Positions 1-6,319 of a DNA stretch of 18,217 nt are shown here, in pieces. Origin of the DNA: CAYRUZ01 sp964427895. Its GTDB lineage: Bacteria > Patescibacteriota > Gracilibacteria > Peribacterales > Peribacteraceae. The notes beneath the pieces were generated by a model. It ran no database searches. It was not told where the DNA came from and saw only the letters and a list, made by a program, of their open reading frames with translations. Position 1 is the stretch's first letter. Every line of letters begins with the position of its first letter. The position numbers and the translations under genes are program-made. The stretch covers positions 1-18,217 of the forward strand of contig CAYRUZ010000021.1 of assembly GCA_964427895.1 (NCBI GenBank). Direction: 5' to 3'.

Positions 1-2
1 GG

Positions 3-188
3 GACATCGACGAGCGACTCGCGCTGCACAATGCCGGCAAAGCATCGAAGTACACGCGCAGCCGCCTGCCGGTGCGGGTGGCATACGTCGAAACATGCGA
101 CACTTGGTCGGCCGCGCTCAGGCGGGAAGCGGCGCTGAAGAGACTCGGCAAACCCCAGAAGGAAAAACTCGCCTCAGCTCCGCACTGA
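3..188 (+). CDS. GIY-YIG endonuclease family protein, C-terminal fragment
   Basis: The frame is open from the left edge of the window, so the 5' part of the gene lies outside it. The visible 61 residues begin DIDERLALHNAGKASKYT and continue through RLPVRVAYVE to an ALRREAALKRL segment. This is the typical C-terminal half of small stand-alone GIY-YIG proteins of the YhbQ/UPF0213 type: the 'HN.G....YT..R.PV.L.Y.E' stretch followed by the 'A..RE..IK' helix. The catalytic GIY and YIG strands are not in view, so activity cannot be judged. Relatives are single-domain nucleases of roughly 80-100 residues with poorly defined DNA repair roles. The family assignment is fairly confident; the function is not. 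Confidence 0.72.
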   Translation, partial: DIDERLALHNAGKASKYTRSRLPVRVAYVETCDTWSAALRREAALKRLGKPQKEKLASAPH

Positions 189-195
189 CGGTCTG

Positions 196-201
196 TATAC
201 T
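196..201 (+). promoter_or_regulatory. -10 box (TATACT) of a probably leaderless promoter
   Basis: TATACT ends 9 bases before the ATG at 211. With transcription starting about 7 bases after the box, the mRNA would begin within about 3 bases of the start codon. There is no Shine-Dalgarno sequence and no clear -35 box. Confidence 0.45.
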
Positions 202-210
202 CACGGCGTT

Positions 211-1308
211 ATGTCCGCCCCGCGCGTCGCCATCGTCCACGAGCTGCTCACGCAGCGCGGCGGAGCCGAGCGCGTCGCCAAGCGACTCGCGGACATGTAT
301 CCCGAGGCTCCGGTGTACACGTTGCTCTACGACGAAACGAAGCTTGGAGCATGGTTTCCACGCGAGCGCGTGCGGACGAGCGACGCGCAGAAGTGGGCGG
401 GATGGAGCATGAACCACCATCTCTACTTGAAGAAGTTCCCAGCCGCAGTCGAAGCCTGGGATTTTTCAGGATTCGATGTCGTGCTCTCCAGTTCCTCGGC
501 CTTCGCGCACGGCATCATCACCAACGGACGACCGCGGCACATCAGCTACGTCCACTCCCCCGCCCGCTACCTGTGGGACAGCACACACGACGTGCGAGAA
601 CGCGCGGGGCACGGCCTTTTGGGACCGTTGAAGCAGTGGTACCTCGACTGCACGTTCCATCGCCTGCGCATCTGGGACTCGGAAGCGGCAGAGCGCGCGG
701 ACGTGCTGCTCGCACCCTCGCGCGAAGTGCAGCGGCGCATCCAACTCTACTGGCGCCGCAACAGCGAGGTACTGACGCCACCCATTGATGACCAGTGGTT
801 CGCCGCTCCCCCACGCGGCGACAAGGAGGACTACCTGCTCGTCGTCTCCACGCTCAGCGCATACAAGCGCATCGAACTCGCAATCACCGCATCCGAGAAG
901 TGCGGCAAAAAGCTGAAGATCGTCGGCGAGGGGCCGCATCTGTCTGCCCTCCAATCAATCGTCGGACCGCACACGGAATTCCTGGGCTACGTCGATCACG
1001 ACGGGCTCATCGATCTCTACGGCAAAGCCCGCGCGACCATCTTCCCGGGCCACGAGGACTTCGGGCTGGTGCCGCTGGAATCGCTCGCCTGCGGCACGCC
1101 GGTGATCGCCTTCGCCGCGGGCGGCGCGCTCGAGACCGTCACGCCGGACACGGGTGTGTTCTTCCGTGACGCGACGGCGGAGTCGCTGACGGGCGCGATC
1201 GACGAGCTCGACCGGCGCGCATTCGATGCATCGGCCTGCCGCGCACAGGCGGAACGATTCCGCGCCGCGGCATTCGAGCAACGCATCCGCACAATCGTCG
1301 GAGCGTGA
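211..1308 (+). CDS. GT4-family glycosyltransferase (WbaZ-like)
   Basis: This 365-residue protein has the GT-B fold layout of retaining glycosyltransferase family 4. The N-terminal Rossmann half opens with RVAIVHELLTQRGGAERV (GGAE at residues 17-20). The nucleotide-sugar half begins near residue 207 (YLLVVSTLSAYKRIELAI). The donor-binding EX7E motif lies at residues 282-290 (EDFGLVPLE), followed by the conserved ACGTPVIAF segment. Such enzymes transfer hexoses such as mannose from nucleotide sugars during capsule, O-antigen or glycolipid synthesis at the cytoplasmic membrane face; the substrate cannot be read from the sequence. No other sugar gene lies nearby, so it may act alone. The ATG at 211 is supported by the adjacent -10 box. 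The stop codon directly abuts the stop of convergent ruvB. Confidence 0.88.
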   Translation: MSAPRVAIVHELLTQRGGAERVAKRLADMYPEAPVYTLLYDETKLGAWFPRERVRTSDAQKWAGWSMNHHLYLKKFPAAVEAWDFSGFDVVLSSSSAFAHGIITNGRPRHISYVHSPARYLWDSTHDVRERAGHGLLGPLKQWYLDCTFHRLRIWDSEAAERADVLLAPSREVQRRIQLYWRRNSEVLTPPIDDQWFAAPPRGDKEDYLLVVSTLSAYKRIELAITASEKCGKKLKIVGEGPHLSALQSIVGPHTEFLGYVDHDGLIDLYGKARATIFPGHEDFGLVPLESLACGTPVIAFAAGGALETVTPDTGVFFRDATAESLTGAIDELDRRAFDASACRAQAERFRAAAFEQRIRTIVGA

Positions 1309-2352
1309 TCAGATGAGCGTGGCCTGCGCCTGCTCCGGCAAGGAGCGGCCGAGCTTTTCGTACGCCCGCTTCGTCGCCATGCGGCCCTTCGACGTACGCT
1401 GGATGTACCCCTGCTGCAGCAGGTACGGCTCGTACACGTCCTCGATGGTTTCTTCTTCCTCGGCGAGGATCGCCGCAAGCGTGGAGAGACCCACGGGCCC
1501 GCCTGTGAAGGTGTCGATGATGGTGCTGAGGATGAGGCGGTCGGTCGCATCGAGACCATCCTCGTTGATGTCGAGCGAGGAGAGCGTCTCTTCGACGCAC
1601 GCGTTGCTGATGGTCGTCTCACCACGCATATGCGCGAAGTCGCGCACGGCGCGGACCAGGCGGTTGCCGATGCGGGGAGTGGCGCGGCTGGCGGCGGCGA
1701 TGCTTCGCGCGGCGCCGTCGGCGAGGGGCGTTTCCAGAATGGAGGCGGAACGCGAGACGATCTGCGTCATGTCTTCAAGCTCGTAGAAACCGAGCTTGAA
1801 CGCATGGAGGAAGCGGTCGCGCAACGGAGCGGAAATGGATCCCGCTTTCGTCGTCGCACCGACGAGCGTGAACGGCTGCAGATTCAAACGCACCGATCGC
1901 GCGGTCGGCCCTTTGCCGATCATGATGTCGAGGACGCAATCCTCCATCGCCCCGTACAGCACCTCTTCGATGGCGGGACGAAGACGATGCATCTCGTCGA
2001 TGAACAGGACATCATCCTTCTGGAGGTTGGTCAGCAATGAGGCGAGATCGCCGGCCTTCTCGATCGCAGGACCGCTCGTCACGCGCACCTGCGCGCCCAT
2101 CTCCACGGCGATGATGTGCGCGAGCGTCGTCTTGCCGAGTCCGGGAGGACCGTGCAGGAGCGTGTGTCCCAAGGGCTCGCCGCGCGACCGCGCGGCCTTG
2201 ATGTGGATCTGAAGATGCTCCTTCACCTTCGACTGCCCGACGTATTCGGCCAAGGTCTTGGGGCGCAATCCCACGTCGATCTCTTCCGTCTGGGCAGAAG
2301 GCTGCTCCGTTGGCTGCACGATGGGCTGTTTTCGCTGACGGACGATGGCCAT
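1309..2352 (-). CDS. ruvB: Holliday junction branch migration ATPase RuvB
   Basis: This is the hexameric motor that, with RuvA, drives branch migration of Holliday junctions in recombinational repair. The 347-residue product has normal RuvB length. Walker A is GPPGLGKT (residues 68-75) and Walker B is DVLFIDEMHRL (about 114-124), where most RuvB proteins have DEIHRL. The arginine-finger segment APLRDRF lies near 175-181 and the signature TPRIGNRLVRAVRD follows. The C-terminal winged helix ends with GRMATKRAYEKLG. The start at 2352 (MAIVRQRK) is chosen over an in-frame GTG at 2382, because RuvB homology begins later and a TACACT box lies 7 bases upstream of it. ruvA and ruvC are not in the window, so the gene is detached from a ruv operon. 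Confidence 0.97.
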   Translation of the reverse strand: MAIVRQRKQPIVQPTEQPSAQTEEIDVGLRPKTLAEYVGQSKVKEHLQIHIKAARSRGEPLGHTLLHGPPGLGKTTLAHIIAVEMGAQVRVTSGPAIEKAGDLASLLTNLQKDDVLFIDEMHRLRPAIEEVLYGAMEDCVLDIMIGKGPTARSVRLNLQPFTLVGATTKAGSISAPLRDRFLHAFKLGFYELEDMTQIVSRSASILETPLADGAARSIAAASRATPRIGNRLVRAVRDFAHMRGETTISNACVEETLSSLDINEDGLDATDRLILSTIIDTFTGGPVGLSTLAAILAEEEETIEDVYEPYLLQQGYIQRTSKGRMATKRAYEKLGRSLPEQAQATLI

Positions 2353-2359
2353 GGAGCGC

Positions 2360-2365
2360 AGTGTA
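2360..2365 (-). promoter_or_regulatory. -10-like box TACACT in front of ruvB
   Basis: On the minus strand TACACT is followed by 7 bases and then the ATG of ruvB, predicting a leaderless mRNA. No convincing -35 box is visible. Confidence 0.4.
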
Positions 2366-2395
2366 TCAGACCGCTCGTACACCCGCAGGATGTAT

Positions 2396-2424
2396 TTGAC
2401 ATAAAACTAATTTTTCACTATAAA
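2396..2424 (+). promoter_or_regulatory. Strong sigma70-type promoter TTGACA-N17-TATAAA
   Basis: A perfect -35 box (2396-2401) and a 5/6 -10 box (2419-2424) are separated by exactly 17 bases. They lie in a short AT-rich island (about 2391-2432) that contrasts with the GC-rich surroundings. Transcription would start near 2431, about 58 bases before the ATG at 2489, on the plus strand. This is the best-scoring promoter in the left third of the window. Confidence 0.7.
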
Positions 2425-2474
2425 TATATACCTTGGAAAATGGGCGTCCGATCGCCTCCGTTCACGCTTCGCGC

Positions 2475-2480
2475 TACACT
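2475..2480 (+). promoter_or_regulatory. Second -10-like box TACACT next to the start codon
   Basis: TACACT ends 8 bases before the ATG at 2489, the same arrangement as at ruvB. It may give a leaderless transcript in addition to the one from the upstream promoter. No -35 box is evident. Confidence 0.35.
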
Positions 2481-2488
2481 CTCCCCGC

Positions 2489-3073
2489 ATGTCCGCACTC
2501 GCCAAGCTCTCAGCAACGGTGCTCCTGCTCCTCGTCATCGTGGGGCTGGGAACGGCCGATGCCGTCTACCATGGCGAAAACCTGCCGGCCTTCCTCCGCT
2601 CGCCCATCCGCACCGAGACGGTGGTGAGCCAGGGCGTGGCGAAGAAGCGCGGACCGGATGTGCTGGCGACGCTCACGCAGCAAGACTTCGAAATCCGCGC
2701 CGAGCCGGAGACGAACATCATCCAGCAAGTGATCGGCAGCGGGGTCCCGGCGCAGTACCGCGTGCTGCTCAAGGACGGCGAACGCGCAGGCTACATCGTG
2801 TGGGTCGACACGCCCGCGGCCAAGACGTACTTCGCAGCCATCAAAGAGGCGCTGCTCGTGACGCTCTCCGACGAAGGCGTGAAGGATTTGAAGGACGAGA
2901 CGTACCACGACGAAGGCCAACCGGTGGTGAACGTCGTGTCGTTCCGCGACCCGGACATCAGCGACGAGAATATCGTCCTCATCCGCGTGCAGGAGCGCAT
3001 CTACGAAATCCATCAGGCTGCCGATAAACAGACGGAAACGCGTGACTTGATCGAGAGCCTCGTCCGCCGGTGA
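2489..3073 (+). CDS. Hypothetical membrane-anchored protein
   Basis: I do not recognise this 194-residue protein. Its N-terminus (MSALAKLSATVLLLLVIVGLG) is a hydrophobic helix of about 18 residues. It fits an uncleaved anchor or a signal peptide, so the rest is probably outside the membrane. The remainder is soluble and mixed alpha/beta, with a GYIVWVDTPAAKTYFAAIKEAL segment near residues 100-120 and an acidic, aspartate-rich middle. No cysteines, catalytic motifs or repeats were seen. The start at 2489 is preferred over an upstream ATG at 2433 in another frame, because only this frame runs to 3073. A strong promoter lies upstream, and the next gene begins 47 bases downstream on the same strand, so co-transcription is possible. 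Confidence 0.7.
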   Translation: MSALAKLSATVLLLLVIVGLGTADAVYHGENLPAFLRSPIRTETVVSQGVAKKRGPDVLATLTQQDFEIRAEPETNIIQQVIGSGVPAQYRVLLKDGERAGYIVWVDTPAAKTYFAAIKEALLVTLSDEGVKDLKDETYHDEGQPVVNVVSFRDPDISDENIVLIRVQERIYEIHQAADKQTETRDLIESLVRR

Positions 3074-3077
3074 ACCG

Positions 3078-3106
3078 TTGACAGCACAGAACGAGCGAAC
3101 GATGCT
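3078..3106 (+). promoter_or_regulatory. Possible promoter, perfect -35 with weak -10
   Basis: TTGACA (3078-3083) is followed after 17 bases by GATGCT (3101-3106), a poor -10. It lies just after the previous stop codon and 14 bases before the ATG at 3121. It could provide separate expression of the downstream gene. Confidence 0.3.
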
Positions 3107-3120
3107 GGTCGGCCACCTGC

Positions 3121-4242
3121 ATGCCTTCCGAGACGCCAGAACCGGCAGACGTTCCGTCCGATGCGTCGACACCACCGGACGTTGAAGGACGGCGGGCGGA
3201 GATAGCGGAGCAACAGACATACATTTCCTGGAAATTGATGCTCTTGATGATGGAGCCGCATGCCATGTCGTGCCGATTCGCGACGGACATCATCCGCGAA
3301 GAGTGCGAAGACGATCAGCGTGTCGACCATCTGGAATATTTGATGTCGGCCTTCTTTCCCAACGACCTCCAACTGCTGTCGTCGCAGTACGCAAAGTACC
3401 GGCGGGTCGTCGGTGAATTGAACCGCCTGAATGAACAGGAGTTTTCCAGCGGCCCCTATGAGGGGCAGCGCTCAAAAATCCTCGCCGCCATCCGCCGGCT
3501 GGCGAACAAAGGCACCCAGCAAACCGCGCCGATCTACCATAAGATCGCGGCCCTGATGGCGATGCCCAACGATTGGGACATCGAGAGGGAGGAGGAGAAA
3601 TACGACCAAAAGCGGCGGCGGTACCAGCGGCGCTTGGACGAACCGACGAAGCGCTTGAGCGACCTCATCGACCTCCTCGGCATCATCTATCCATTCGGCA
3701 TCGACCTGCTCGCCCCCAACATGCCGATGGGCAAATACTCGACGCTCGATGCAAGCCACTTCATCAACGTGCAATTCGGCGATGACTCGAGGACGAGGAA
3801 CCAACTGACCATCATGCCTTCGCGCAGCGAGCAGGCATCCGTGATCACGCACGTGTGCGAGGACGAGGGATACAACGAAATCATCCAGACCACGATGAAG
3901 GACGGCGAAGTCTGCGTCGTGGGACACGACAAGCAGTTCCCCACCTTCGCCGGAAAGTCCCTCGAGGACAAACCCGTGCTCTATCCGCACGTGAACACCG
4001 GCGACAACGAAAAAGTTGGAATGGCCACCCTTGTTCTCGCCCGCCTCAACGATCGCATCGCCCTGATGACCAAACGCAGCTGGGAGCGCATCTATGTCCG
4101 CCAGGGCGACACCGGATACCGTTTCAGCCCCCAGAAGAAGCGCGGGGAGGTCTATGGCCATACATTCGTCGCCCACGCGGAAAAAGAGGGGGAAGAGGCA
4201 AATGTAGACGGAGACGGCGAAACGGATGGTGAAACGAATTGA
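3121..4242 (+). CDS. Hypothetical protein, possible degenerate FHA-like C-terminal region
   Basis: The 373-residue protein has no family I can name securely. Residues 1-25 are proline- and acid-rich and look disordered. Residues 28-150 appear helical. Residues 153-185 are strongly charged (EREEEKYDQKRRRYQRRLDE) and may form a coiled coil. Residues 259-327 are beta-rich, reading GEVCVVGHDKQ, then VGMATLVLARLNDRIALM, then SWERIYVRQGD. The strand order loosely recalls an FHA phosphopeptide-binding domain (G.D, H-A-type strand, S-x-x-x-I-x-V), but the canonical GR and SRxH residues are absent. This is therefore a weak inference. The tail is acidic. There is no signal peptide or membrane helix, so it is probably cytoplasmic. 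The ATG at 3121 is the first in frame. The stop overlaps a TTGACA that precedes rplK. Confidence 0.68.
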   Translation: MPSETPEPADVPSDASTPPDVEGRRAEIAEQQTYISWKLMLLMMEPHAMSCRFATDIIREECEDDQRVDHLEYLMSAFFPNDLQLLSSQYAKYRRVVGELNRLNEQEFSSGPYEGQRSKILAAIRRLANKGTQQTAPIYHKIAALMAMPNDWDIEREEEKYDQKRRRYQRRLDEPTKRLSDLIDLLGIIYPFGIDLLAPNMPMGKYSTLDASHFINVQFGDDSRTRNQLTIMPSRSEQASVITHVCEDEGYNEIIQTTMKDGEVCVVGHDKQFPTFAGKSLEDKPVLYPHVNTGDNEKVGMATLVLARLNDRIALMTKRSWERIYVRQGDTGYRFSPQKKRGEVYGHTFVAHAEKEGEEANVDGDGETDGETN

Positions 4243-4295
4243 CAAACGGCCTCAAACAGTCAAAACTGGCCCGCACCTCGTTTCCCCGATTCGTC

Positions 4296-4718
4296 ATGGC
4301 CAAGAAAGTGAAGAAAATCATCAAGGCGCAGGCCCGCGGCGGCCAGGCGAACCCGGCCCCTCCTTTGGGCCCGGTGCTCGGACAGGCCGGTATTGATATC
4401 GCCGGATTCTGCACGCAGTTCAACGCTCGCACCAAGGACCGCATGGGACAGATCGTCCCGATGGAGATCACGGTGTACGAGGACCGCAGTTTCAGCTTCA
4501 TCCTCAAGCAGCCGCCCGCCTCCGCTCTCATCATGGAAAAGGCGAAGTTGCAGAAGGGCAGCGGCGAGCCGAACAAGAACAAGGTCGGCACGATCACGAA
4601 GGCGCAGTTGAAGGAAATTGCGCAGACGAAGATGCCGGACTTGAACACGACGGACCTCGAGCAGGCCATGCACAGCATCGCCGGCACGGCGCGCAGCATG
4701 GGCGTCACCGTCGAATAA
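4296..4718 (+). CDS. rplK: Ribosomal protein L11 (uL11)
   Basis: This is a component of the 50S GTPase-associated centre, where it binds the 1070 region of 23S rRNA and contacts elongation factors. The 140-residue product has exactly the usual L11 length. The N-domain shows KIIKAQARGGQANPAPPLGP and the LGQAGIDIAGF segment; the proline-rich hinge KQPPAS and the RNA-binding C-domain follow (VGTITKAQLKEIAQTKM, then GTARSMGV). The start is MAKKVKK at 4296; in-frame upstream codons would add an unconserved extension. No Shine-Dalgarno sequence precedes it. A TTGACA at 4239-4244 is a possible -35, but its -10 region is poor. Unlike most bacteria, rplA does not follow directly; a membrane protein gene intervenes. 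Confidence 0.97.
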   Translation: MAKKVKKIIKAQARGGQANPAPPLGPVLGQAGIDIAGFCTQFNARTKDRMGQIVPMEITVYEDRSFSFILKQPPASALIMEKAKLQKGSGEPNKNKVGTITKAQLKEIAQTKMPDLNTTDLEQAMHSIAGTARSMGVTVE

Positions 4719-4811
4719 GCTCGTTCTAGCCAGAGCATCACCGCAGCAGTCGTGCAATGCGTTTCGCGTGCCAAGAAGCCGCGTTCTGCTTATCCTGCTG
4801 CCCACCGACGC

Positions 4812-5402
4812 ATGCTCACGCTCCTCTCGCAGAACAGTAGTTCCCTGTATCTCCTCGCACTGCCCGTCATCATCGGGCAGGTTTTGGCGTTGCTCTTCGT
4901 ACCGAGCATGCTCAAACAGGGGGCGCAGGTGCAATCAGTCGGGCGCGCGGTATACAGCTACATCGGACAGAGCATCGGCATCCTGCTGATGGCCGTTTCC
5001 GCGTTGCCGGCGCTGTACGCCGTCCTCGCCAGACTCGCCTACCCGAATTCCACCTTCACCGCCCTGCTGTTCGTGTTCGCCTTCGGCGGCATGACGTTCC
5101 TGTGGCACGACTACCTGTCGTCGACGGTCGACCCCGCGTCGCGGCAAGTCCCCTTTCTCATCCATTTCTACACGTGGAAGCTGATGGGATTGCTGTTGAT
5201 CTTGCTCTCGTCGCTCTCCCTCGTCCTCCAGCTCGTGTTCGTCCAGGGCGGCCTCCTCGACGCGGCCTCGTGGGAATTGCACACGGTCCTCATCCTGTTC
5301 GGACTCGCGCTCTGCTGGTGCACGGCCCTGCCGCGCAACGCCTTCCAGCGCGTGTCGATGGATGGCCAAATCCGCAAGAAAAGCACCAAAAAGACCCGAT
5401 AA
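4812..5402 (+). CDS. Hypothetical multi-pass membrane protein
   Basis: This 196-residue hydrophobic protein, not recognised by family, lies between rplK and rplA. It shows about five predicted membrane helices, near residues 13-35 (LYLLALPVIIGQVLALLF), 50-75, 80-100 (TALLFVFAFGGMTFLW), 120-150 (LMGLLLILLSSLSLVLQLVF) and 160-180. It ends in a lysine-rich basic tail (RKKSTKKTR) that should lie in the cytoplasm. No transporter signature or catalytic residues were seen. An ATG in frame at 4752 would add 20 basic residues; the start at 4812 fits a typical membrane protein better. The 93 bases after rplK contain no terminator, so read-through from rplK is likely. Confidence 0.72.
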   Translation: MLTLLSQNSSSLYLLALPVIIGQVLALLFVPSMLKQGAQVQSVGRAVYSYIGQSIGILLMAVSALPALYAVLARLAYPNSTFTALLFVFAFGGMTFLWHDYLSSTVDPASRQVPFLIHFYTWKLMGLLLILLSSLSLVLQLVFVQGGLLDAASWELHTVLILFGLALCWCTALPRNAFQRVSMDGQIRKKSTKKTR

Positions 5403-5411
5403 TCCGGTTGC

Positions 5412-5452
5412 AGCCCGTACGGGATTAAGGCAGGATACGCGGGCTTAATTCT
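5412..5452 (+). promoter_or_regulatory. Structured upstream part of the rplA leader
   Basis: Several overlapping inverted repeats sit here. CCCGTACGGG (5414-5423) is a perfect palindrome. GGGATTAAG (5421-5429) can pair over 9 positions, two of them G-U, with CTTAATTCT (5444-5452). AGCCCG (5412-5417) can instead pair with CGGGCT (5440-5445). The element could be a weak terminator for the preceding gene or part of the leader of rplA. The function is inferred only from pairing. Confidence 0.4.
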
Positions 5453-5453
5453 T

Positions 5454-5487
5454 CGTGGGAGCCCCATACCAGGGCGTTTGTACCACG
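5454..5487 (+). promoter_or_regulatory. L1 autoregulatory site, mimic of the 23S rRNA L1-binding element
   Basis: The RNA can form an outer helix CGUGG (5454-5458) with CCACG (5483-5487) and an inner helix GCCC (5461-5464) with GGGC (5472-5475). They are joined by an asymmetric internal loop: GA on the 5' side and GUUUGUA on the 3' side. This is the arrangement of the L1 stalk base in 23S rRNA (GGUGG-GA-GGC... and ...GCC-loop-UACCACC, from memory of the E. coli sequence). It also matches known L1 mRNA operators. It ends 14 bases before the rplA start, so bound L1 would block translation initiation. Confidence 0.7.
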
Positions 5488-5501
5488 TTCCCCCAATCCC
5501 T

Positions 5502-6233
5502 ATGCCGGATAAACGCGCTCCGGGCGTAAGCCCGCGACTCAAGCGAGACGCCTCAGGGCAAGCTCGCGGAAAGAAGTACAAGGAAAAGGCCAAATTGGTC
5601 GAGAAGAAGCCCTACCCCGCCGCCGAGGCGTGCGAGATGCTCACGAAGGTGAGCACCGCCACGTTCGACGCGACAGCCGAGGCGCACATCCGCATCAACG
5701 CCGATACCACGCAGGCCGACCAGCTCGTCCGCACGACGGTCGATCTTCCGCACGGCACCGGCAAGCAAGTGCGCGTCGCCGCCTTCGTCACCGATTACCT
5801 CATCGACGAAGCCAAAAAGGCCGGAGCCGAGATGGCCGGCAGCGTCGAACTCATCAAGGAGATCGAAGCGGGCAACATCAACTTCGATGTCGCCATCGCC
5901 GTCCCCCGCATCATGAAGGACCTGGGAAAGATCGCGAAGATCCTGGGACAGAAGGGACTGATGCCGAACCCCAAGGCCGGCACCGTCACCGAGAACGTGA
6001 AGAAGACCATCGAAGCCCTCAAGCGCGGACGCATCGAGTGCAAGATGGACAAGTTCGGCATCATCCACGTGCCGTTCGGCAAGGTGTCGTTCGGCGGCGC
6101 CAAGCTGAAGGAGAACCTCGACGCACTGCTTGCCGCCATCAACGAGGCGCGCCCGTCGGGCATCAAGACGACGTACATCCTCACGGTGAACATCGCTCCG
6201 ACGATGGGACCGAGCGTGCGCGTCGCAATCTAA
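5502..6233 (+). CDS. rplA: Ribosomal protein L1 (uL1)
   Basis: This is a 50S protein of the mobile L1 stalk, which helps release deacylated tRNA from the E site, and a translational repressor of its own mRNA. The 243-residue product carries the L1 hallmarks: RGKKYKEKAKLV at residues 22-33, LPHGTGKQVRVAAF at 82-95, the signature LGQKGLMPNPKAGTVT at 148-163 and the C-terminal TMGPSVRV. About 18 residues precede the usual RGKKY start, a modest N-terminal extension. ATG 5502 is the only ATG near the homology; a TTG at 5478 lies inside the leader structure. No Shine-Dalgarno sequence is visible. An L1-binding leader precedes the gene and a strong terminator follows, so it can be an autonomous unit. 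Confidence 0.97.
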   Translation: MPDKRAPGVSPRLKRDASGQARGKKYKEKAKLVEKKPYPAAEACEMLTKVSTATFDATAEAHIRINADTTQADQLVRTTVDLPHGTGKQVRVAAFVTDYLIDEAKKAGAEMAGSVELIKEIEAGNINFDVAIAVPRIMKDLGKIAKILGQKGLMPNPKAGTVTENVKKTIEALKRGRIECKMDKFGIIHVPFGKVSFGGAKLKENLDALLAAINEARPSGIKTTYILTVNIAPTMGPSVRVAI

Positions 6234-6244
6234 GACGTTCGATC

Positions 6245-6270
6245 AAGGGCGGCGTACTGCCGCCCTTTTT
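6245..6270 (+). terminator. Rho-independent terminator after rplA
   Basis: A perfect 9-bp stem, AAGGGCGGC (6245-6253) with GCCGCCCTT (6259-6267), encloses a 5-base loop and runs into five T residues (6266-6270). It lies 12 bases after the rplA stop. Confidence 0.93.
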
Positions 6271-6284
6271 CATGTCCAGTAAAA

Positions 6285-6312
6285 TTGACAAATGAGCGGA
6301 AATATGTAGTGT
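6285..6312 (+). promoter_or_regulatory. Promoter TTGACA-N16-TAGTGT, probably leaderless
   Basis: A perfect -35 box (6285-6290) is followed after 16 bases by TAGTGT (6307-6312), only a 3/6 match to the -10 consensus. The box ends 7 bases before the ATG at 6320, so the predicted transcription start coincides with the start codon. It follows the rplA terminator directly. Confidence 0.5.
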
Positions 6313-6319
6313 ATGCCCG

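Noticed and set aside
4239..4267. TTGACA at 4239-4244 as an rplK promoter
   Set aside because: The -10 region 17 bases later (AAAACT) is poor, so it is mentioned only as a possible -35 and not annotated.
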